In this document: piece by piece, positions 56,006-64,000 of the stretch
Layout of the letters: the number at the start of each line of letters is the position of its first letter
Numbering within the stretch: position 1 is the first letter of the stretch
From: Myripristis murdjan
Lineage: Eukaryota; Chordata; Actinopteri; Holocentriformes; Holocentridae
Reading direction: 5' to 3'
DNA length: 64,000 nucleotides
Assembly: GCF_902150065.1 (NCBI RefSeq)
Contig: NC_044003.1
Coordinates: 15,393,987-15,457,986, forward strand
The notes under the pieces: model-generated
Databases searched by the model: none
Told to the model about the DNA's origin: nothing
Seen by the model: only the letters and a program-made list of their open reading frames with translations
Made by a program: the position numbers and the translations under genes

Positions 56006-59000
56006 ATGGAAAGTCTAACATTAAGTGATGTTGAGCAGAAATATTATTCGGATTTGTTCGTTTACTGCGACACGGACAACACGAAAAAAGTGGCTTCCAA
56101 TGGGAGAGTTCTTGACCTTTTCCGGGCGGCCCAGCTACCCAGCGAAGTTGTCCTGCAGGTAAGCTAACGTTAGCAAGTTACAGTATTTCATTTAAACTGC
56201 CAGGACTACCAGTCTGGTGATCCAACCTAGCAGTGTCATTAAGATATTTTACAAACTTGCTTGGCTGTCAAAGCTGACCCGCCATCCAGTGAAGCTATCG
56301 TTAGCTTTGTTGGTTAGCTATGTTGCGTAGCAAATGAGACACACCTTCTTCTAGCTAATGTTAGCTTTGGCCAAAAGAGAGTGGGCAGTCAAGTTAACAC
56401 TGACTGAGCTTACAGTTTATCTAATTCAGTAATAAATTGGTGTGTCGTTTGCTTCTCAACCATAGTTTTGCGGGTAATCTCAACCCGAGGCTGGTATTGG
56501 TTAGCTTTCTATGAAACCAGTGATGTTCTCATCACCCCTCTGCTCCAGCTCACTGCCCACTCTTTCTTGTCCTCTTACTCATTCCATCAGCATCTGCTAT
56601 TTTATTTGCCACTGGACTGAGCTGACTTGATGGAAATACAGGCACAATGTCCACATGCCCACAGGAAGCTCTTTAAAAGTTGTCACTTAACTTAAAATAG
56701 CAGTACTCTCTAAATCCAGTGCTGAGTTATGGTTTATCACTCAATACCACAACTCAGTTGCTCATATAATTCTTGTTAATCTGCACTGACCAGACTGAGA
56801 CATCCAACTTGTTAGATTACAGTATTTGAGTTGTGGTCACATCACTATTGATCCTAGCTACAGCCTCCCTACCCTGCCTTTGAATTATGAGGTGTGTGCA
56901 GCCAGATTAACTGCAGCAACCCATTCTCGTGACTCCAGGTCTCTCAGCAGGCCAATATTTGCAGTTTGTGAGTCAGCATCCTTTTCAAGGTCAACAAGGA
57001 ATGGAGCTGTGTGGAAGAAGGAAGAGCTGTTGCAATCTCCTACTCCCCATCTGTTGAATGAACATTTTGGCGCTCTATGAACCTCATTCGGCAAACAACA
57101 TGTTATAACAGGCTTAGGAAAATGATGGGTGTTTTTTTTTTTTTTTTTTGTCCATGCATAGCCTACTCGGAATAAGTACTTGGTCAGCAAAAAAAGGTTC
57201 AGCCAGCTGTAGCAGCTTGCTGGCATTGTTAGAATGTTGTGGCTCTCAGTATTTAAGAACTTGCCATAAAGGTCTCATCACAATCCTATGAAGTTCACTT
57301 CCTAGAGTATACATTGACTACTAGTTTGTGGTTTCTGGTGTTTGCATACTCAACAAACTGCCCTGTGCTCTATACTTCCTCCTCAGAAGTGTTTGTGTAC
57401 GCATTTCAGTTGGTCTGCATTTTCTGTGTGGAGCTGCCCCATCCCTCTATTTGTCTGTTTGCACAAAACCTACTCAAAATGGGATCAAGTATGACAGAAT
57501 GTATTAGAATTAGACTTAATATTGAGGAGAACCCCTAAATATCTAAATTAATAAACAAAAGAGTGAATGAGAACATTGCTTCTGCCTAACAGCAATTTCC
57601 TCAACAAGGGCTGTGAGTGAAATTAGTTAAACTTTCATCTGGATTGCAGAATGTGTTTTAGAACTTGTATACATACGCATTTCATCTTGTCAGTAAGACC
57701 TTTGCTACATTTACTACCTACTGCTTCATTTCCATGGCTCAGAGATGTAGATGTTTCATGCTATTTTTCTGTCTCCTTTGTTTGATCAGAGTCTCTTGAG
57801 ATTTACAGACATATTCTCTCCCAGTTTCAGTCTTTTGATAACCTTGGGTGTTCACAATGTTGCCTTGTAACCACTGACTGACCAGCAAACAATGCAGGCT
57901 ATTGTTAAAACAAACTTTTGTCATTAATGTTAGTTATTCCTTTCTTGTATAGCTTGTACATGTGTTTTCCCTACTATTCATTTAGCAGCGGTGCGCCACC
58001 ACAGCAAGAATGTTACCGCTGCTGCCTGAGAAAATGTGAAATTAAATGAACATCGTAATTTAGTCTGACTGTTCTCTGAAACTAAAATAAGTGTAGTCCA
58101 AATGTTTAAAAAAGAATGATTATATCTCTCATGCTGTATTTTTAGCCTTAGTCAAACAAAATTGTATTGTGTTCTATTCTGTTAATTACATTTTCAGCTT
58201 CAGTTTGGCCCCATGTGGTCTTTGTGTTTGAACAGAGTATTAACTCAAATGTTCAGTCAGAAATGGGCGATATCAAAGTTTTAGATGAATACAATGTTGC
58301 TAACTGTTCCTTCTTGTGTGTGGGTTCAGATCACAGAACTATGTGGAGCCACTCGGCTGGGTCACTTTGGGCGGAGCCAATTCTACATCGCTCTGAAGCT
58401 CATTGCCATTGCCCAGTCCGGACTGCCCCTTAGAGTGGAAAGCCTCAACTCGGGTGAGTCCACAGTTGACATGAATTTAATCACAGGACCTGGCTGATGC
58501 CTTGTAAGCCTGTCTTCTTTCCCTGACCATACTTCAGAACCTCCTCTCGTACAAGAACATGAGAGCTGAAAAGGATTCCCACACATTGCCATAGCACAAC
58601 AACATACCAGGCTCCATGGCTAACCACTGGAATCCTCTGCTTAACTCAAAGCTTTGGCAATATGAGTCGTCTTTTCTTTGTCCTGCTCCAGTTTCTACTT
58701 GGTGAAAACCTGTTGTAGAACTATGTCATGGGCTTTCAGTGGTATTCCACATGTGCATAATGAATTTTGACCAGATCATGGGGCATGGTGTGAGGAGTTG
58801 ATGATAAGAATTTTAGTTTCAATCCCTTTAGAAGTCTTTGTTGTGCAGTGAATTAAACTAGAACTGATGCAGACCTGGACAAATATTTTAAAAAATATTG
58901 TAGCTAAATCAAATGCACTTATTTGGCATCTTATTTGGCAAATAAGATAAATCTGGCACGTCTAGCAGCCTCATAAACTATGTGAAACCAATGCTGCCAA

Positions 59001-62000
59001 TTTTGCCTAGATGATAGTGGTAGCTCAGTGTTTGTAGTAACAGGTGATTAACAGTGAGTTCCTAATTTAAACCCTTCAGGGCCTAAACTGTTTCTTTTTT
59101 GCTTGCCTTTGGTGGGGCTGCTGTTAAACAGAAGGGAAGATGTTGCAGTCCATATTCATGCTATACTTGCTTGGTTTCTAACGTTGCAACATGAAGTTAC
59201 TGAACTGATTGCTCAACTTGATACAATTTTTATAAGGAAGCGCAGGAGGCCACTTCCTCACGCCAAGATCGACATAAAAGAGAAAATGTAATTTCATGAG
59301 ATCATCTTTCAGGCCATCTGAACTTTAAAATTTTAAATGGATGCAAAAATTCACGCTCTTTCACAAGAAGTTGTAAGGTAAGGAAAATGTAAGGTATGTG
59401 ATATACTGCTGGTGAGACGCAATAATCTTTATTTATTGTGTGCTAATGAAAAGGCGAAAATTGAGACATTTTAGTCATGTAGACATATTAAATAGAAAAT
59501 AATTTTTCATGCCATTGCAGGGGTTGAAGTTTTCTAAAATAAGTGACTGAACATTCACAAAAAGGATATGCAGACAGTTTGAGTACAGTGTTGTTTAAGT
59601 GGCTCTGTTATCATGAAGTAAATACAGTTGTATTTGTGTGTCAGTGCTCTCCAGGAGACAGTCCTTACCAGATATCAGTCCACCTCATGAACATAAAGGT
59701 GTTTTCCTGTGTGCTGGCTCTGTTTGTCTTCCACAGACCAACACATTGTCTGTACTCTCTGAACAGGCATCACTGGGGTTTAAACCAGCAACTTTCCTGC
59801 CTCTGGTCTCCTCAAGGCCTTTGCTTATATGTGAACAGTATATTTATTGCATTTCTCAGTTCAGTGCTCCCCACATGTTTGCATTGGTTTTTGGTGAAGT
59901 GTAGGGGGTGGTAATGTCTGTGAAACACATTCTTTATTAAAAAACGTACTTGCCTTCACTTGTTTGACAGTTACTTGTTTGACAAGCAGTTTTCAGTTAT
60001 AGTAGTCATAGTCATGTTTTAGGTGTATCTGGCATATATTTTATTTAGTGGGTTCTGAAACTAGGTCTCGACTAACTGTCGGGTAGATTATTCAGTGGTG
60101 GGTAATGGAAACAATTTACCACATACTTCGTCATGTGGAAATCAAGTTGATGAAAAAAATGCCCATATACATATAAGGTCATGTAGTAACAGCAACCACA
60201 GGTTACTTGACAACAAATTGGCCACAAATCCTTGTGTTGGTTAGGTTACTCTGATTGGACATGTCTGTAGTCTGCTTTCATCACCTGTGGAGAAACTTGT
60301 TGGAGCAGGATTGAGTGAAAATTTAGTCAGCTGTCCAAAGTGACTTGCCTACCGTTTCACAATAAATCAAAAATTTATCAAAATCGCAATATGGGTAACT
60401 GCAATACCGGTAACTGCAAATTTTTGATAACGGTCAAATATGAAAATATAGCATTGTAAATTGTATTGCGGAGCAACAGAGACGCCATGGTCTGCAAATC
60501 ACATTCTCCCTAGACGCAAAAAAAAAAAGATGTCTTTGTTCATGTGTTAAGTCTCTCATTCTGCTATAATCTAATGAGGGTAGCGTTGGATAACTTGCCA
60601 CTGCTACACAAGTTAATCATTACACCCTCATGTGGCTAGTTTGTGTGAAGCAAATATAACAGCATATTACAAGTTTGTTACTTCCTCATCCTTAACTGAA
60701 GGCAGTGTTCAGTGCTTTAACTTCACCTCTGTGTTCAGTATGGCATGGTCAGCATCACCTGAATGACCAAAAACGGTTTGATCTTCATTACGTGTTGCAG
60801 CATCAGTGAGATTATGGGATTATAGTTGTTGTAGTAAATAAGCATACTTTTTATGGGAAAAACTCACCCTCAACAGTCAACACATAAACACTGCTAATGA
60901 AATGCTATTGTTGGTGCATCTTGCATCCATTTTGTTGTTTCATGGTGTATATTTCTTATGCACATGGATAACTGGTAAAATTAAGCTGATGCAGTGTCAC
61001 TTTAAAATATTTCCAGTGCAGCCACAATAGAGTTTGACAGCAGAGCATTTTCCCATCTAAAAACATAAATGGTAAATTTTGGTGTCAGTCCCTCAGAATC
61101 AAACAGCAAGAGCTTCTTCCTAGAAGAAGAGCTTCTTCCTAGAAGAAGCTCTTTTGCGCTGATATTCAGAAATCATACAGGGAGAACTATATCATGGGTG
61201 AGGCAGCCACAACAGTTCCCTCACCGACAGCCACTCAGTAATGCAATGCAGCCACAAGACATGTTGCATTTTTAGTAAGGGGCACAACTTCAGCTTTTTC
61301 TAGACTGGAGATAATCAGAGTCTTACTATTATTGCTCTCTCAGCTTATGTGTATAACCCACAGCTGTTAATGTCTATTGTCTAAAGACATTCTGGGATAT
61401 ATAGAAAATCGGTAACTGAAGTACAGCTAGATGATGCAAGCTGAGGAAAAGTGGGTACATTTAACCTTTTTGAAGCTCCATCTGCCTGAAAAGCAAGGTT
61501 TGAATGTCACAACACCTGTAATCAGTCAGTATGACAAAACAACAGTTTCCTACTCTAATACTGTGACTGGATATGCTGCTCCCCAGTCAAGGACCTGCCA
61601 CTGCCCAGGTTTGTAGTGGGGAAGAATGAGGCTGAGGCGAGGCATGCAGCGCTGTACCAGGACACCGACAGTCAGGGGTTGTACTCCAGCTCTGGCAGTG
61701 GGGTAATACCAAGACCACCTGGCAGGGGCCACCAGAACAAGAAAGGACCCCCCTCGTCCTCTTCGGTTCCTGTCCATGAGGTCATCCAGCCCTTGGCACC
61801 CACCATAGAACCACAGGTTGGTAATTTCTACCCTCTCAACATGACCAGGGCTTTCTTAATTGTTTTAATATCATTTTGCTCTTGTTAGTTGAATAGTTTT
61901 AAATTACTGTGCCACTCCTAGGCAGGCACCAACAAGAGCATTAGAATGTGTTTACCTTCTTAGACGAGAACATTTTTTTTTTTACCAGTTAGTATCCTGC

Positions 62001-63236
62001 ACTGCAGAGTACAGTTATGTTGAAAATAGAGCCCAGCATTATTTTCCACAAGGGGCTGTCTTATAGTCTCTCTAAAGTGTCCAACAATGGTGCAAGTGTT
62101 TTATTTTTTTCAACAGGTGATCCCACAACTTCTTAGACACATGCTGCTGGAATACAGCTGAATGATAAATTATATTTTCTTGTCACTGTTTTACTGGAAG
62201 CAGAAATTACTTCTCTCAGTCATTCATACATCTTGCTTGACTGTTTGATACATTTTTATCTATTTTGAAATGTTACTTATTCCATGTTTAGAGTTGAATT
62301 TTTCTGAGCTCCGCATTTAGTGGCTTAGATTTAGTATCTTCCATGGTTAAGATAAAGATATTGCAGTCTATGAGATGGTTGAAAATTCACACCCACCAAG
62401 TGCTAAGTTTGGTTTTGGCAAATTAATCAATAAAGACCATCTGCCACACTGTCCGGTAACTTCTTGAAATGATAACCTTTGAATGCCTTGGTCCAACATT
62501 TGGTCTTTGCCTTTTTTCTGCTGACAACTGTGTGTGCATTGTGAGTCTGAGCAGCTCACATTAAAGTTAAACAAAGACTTTGTATCAAACAGGTGTCTGA
62601 TTAGCTGCCTGTTACACTGCTGTACAAAGCAGCAGTATGGGAAATTCTGCACGCTTTTCGTTCTCTTTCTGGCTTAATGGTCAGCTTGCTTGACATTAGC
62701 AGGAACAAGTGTGAACCTGCTACAAAAACAATCAACACAAATACAAAAGATTTATTGTCTGAGTTTGCCAGTGTATTGAAAAAAAAAAAAAAAGAGTCCT
62801 CAATTCATTAAGTCAGTATGTGGCTCTTTAGTGAATATTTTACACAGCACCTGATCTTTGGTGTGAAATCCCATTGTAAATACGTAGGATGGGTCTATGA
62901 AAAATGTAGATTAATTATTTTGGCTGGAAAAATTATTCTTCTTGGCAAGCATTTTAGCAGACCTTGGCAGGTGGACCAAAAAGTTAATTTATGAAAAAGG
63001 ATAGAGAGACTCTGCATTTGTAGGTTTTTTTGAGCATACATTTTATATGCTTTATTTGGTTTGCTCTCGTCAGCCCGACTCAACTTCCCCGGTGGTCTCG
63101 CCTCATCAGTCTCCCCCCACCTCCCCACACTCCTGGAGGAAACACAAGCGACAACCCAGTGGAGGAAACACAGACAGACAGCCAGTGGTGTCGGCAGCTG
63201 GAGCTGTCTGGACACAATTCAGAGAAACACAAACAG
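56006..63236 (+). CDS. reps1: RalBP1-associated Eps domain protein 1, first four exons
   Basis: Exons 56006-56158, 58330-58453, 61587-61816 and 63074-63236 join in phase to 223 complete codons; the reading frame continues beyond the right edge. REPS1 is an EH-domain endocytic adaptor that binds RalBP1, epsin and Ras-pathway partners. Exons 1-2 encode the first EH domain ([68 protein letters not shown]). Exon 3 gives [20 protein letters not shown] and a Ser/Pro-rich linker with VIPRPPGRG. Exon 4 gives [20 protein letters not shown], nearly identical to mammals. The start is the ATG of the conserved MESLTLSD. Introns are 2.2, 3.1 and 1.3 kb. The second EH domain and the coiled coil are outside the window. 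Confidence 0.96.
61109..61153. repeat. Tandem near-palindromes in REPS1 intron 2
   Basis: CTTCTTCCTAGAAGAAG occurs twice in a row, separated by AG, and the whole block is flanked by AGAG and CTCT, so the double unit is itself close to a palindrome. Confidence 0.75.
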
Positions 63237-63602
63237 GTAACACACACATAAATCCACTGATAAATAGTAGTTCCTTAATAACACTGGCCAAGCTCACACT
63301 GTTCTGCATTTTTCATTTTGTCACTGTCTGCACTGAAATCAATAGCTAATGGCCACAAGGTAGAAGGAAAGTTGCAGCTTTGGAACAAATGCTGGCCTGG
63401 TTTCTTTTATAGGCAGAGCAGAGCACTTTCAGAAGTTGAGAAAAATTTAATTCGCCCAGGAGGACCTAACACCTACCGTATTTTTTGTGATCATAATGCA
63501 GCCATAGTGGTTTATGCGTTGTTGGCTGTTCACAGTTTGCTGTGACAGCAACAAACTGAACAAAAACACAGTCACAGTAGTGGTAGAAACGCTGGTGCTA
63601 GT

Positions 63603-63912
63603 TAGGGCTGGCCAGTATATCTATATTATATTGATATCTTGATTTGAGATCAGATATCTGAGATTTTAGATATAATATCATGATATGGCGTAAGTGTTGC
63701 CTTTTCCTGGTTTTAAAGGCTGCATTACAGTAAAGGGATCTAAAACGGTTTTAATATTTGTCTCTAGCTGCTTTGTCATCATATCCCAACTACAAGTGAC
63801 TGTTGTATGTAATCTTGTATGTAAATGTCTTATGAAAGCAACAGTAGCCATCCATACAATATTGCCACAATATTGTGATTTTTTTTTTTTCTGTCCATAT
63901 TGCCCAGCCCTA
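63603..63912. mobile_element. MITE-like element with TAGGGCTGG ends
   Basis: Left end TTAGGGCTGGCCAGTATAT, right end CCATATTGCCCAGCCCTAA. The terminal words are inverted repeats, and the left interior is full of GATATC/ATATCA words. This is a known style of fish miniature element. The target duplication may be just TA. It lies in the REPS1 intron after exon 4. Confidence 0.5.
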
Positions 63913-64000
63913 ATGAAAGTTGTGACAGAGACTCAGAAAGAGTAATATGGAGCATATTGGTTGTGTTGTGGTGCTTCACAGTGTTTGTGCTGTTTGGACC

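Noticed and set aside
60350-60480. Repeated GCAATA/GGTAACTGCAATAC words in REPS1 intron 2
   Set aside because: They look like a decayed dispersed repeat, but the ends could not be defined well enough to list.
1-64000. CRISPR arrays, tRNA and rRNA genes
   Set aside because: No regularly spaced repeats, cloverleaf-like segments or rRNA sequence were seen; the window is a vertebrate nuclear locus.

Overview
The window is vertebrate nuclear DNA and almost certainly from a ray-finned (teleost) fish. Genes are split into short exons with consensus splice sites, many introns are only 80-1000 bp, and the spacers carry a Tc1-type transposon, hAT-like and TTAA-flanked miniature elements, a complete I-group LINE and common teleost dispersed repeats. 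Most open frames are shadows or chance. The real genes had to be assembled from exons, and every spliced frame proposed here closes in phase.

Layout. 0-1 kb: a likely bidirectional promoter. 1.6-4 kb (+): KNSTRN, small kinetochore-associated protein, 193 aa. 4.9-16.4 kb (-): a 16-exon adhesion GPCR of the ADGRG type, 698 aa; one intron holds a dead Tc1 element that itself contains a 203-bp hAT-type MITE. 16.5-24.1 kb: repeat-rich spacer. 20.3-26.9 kb (+): MTIF3, mitochondrial initiation factor 3, 284 aa. 28.5-29.3 kb (+): an unrecognised three-exon small gene candidate, 109 aa. 30.1-39.6 kb (-): HECA (headcase homologue), 568 aa, five coding exons. 44.4-45.4 kb (-): ABRACL (costars protein), 81 aa, two coding exons. 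46.6-51.9 kb (-): a full-length LINE with two uninterrupted overlapping ORFs and a 14-bp target duplication, inserted just upstream of ABRACL. 55.4-63.2 kb and beyond (+): REPS1, first four coding exons only; the gene runs off the right edge.

HECA, ABRACL and REPS1 are neighbours on human chromosome 6q, so the right half is an old conserved block. As far as I recall, KNSTRN and MTIF3 lie on other human chromosomes, so the left half is a different neighbourhood joined in the fish lineage or lost from the block elsewhere. The genes do not form a pathway; they are independently acting genes (mitosis, cell-surface signalling, mitochondrial translation, differentiation, actin regulation, endocytosis).

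Most worth a second look: the unrecognised small gene at 28.5-29.3 kb, the duplicated C-terminal tail of the adhesion GPCR, the apparently intact LINE with a stop/start overlap between its ORFs, and the recurrence of GCTAACGTTAGC-like words at the starts of three unrelated genes.
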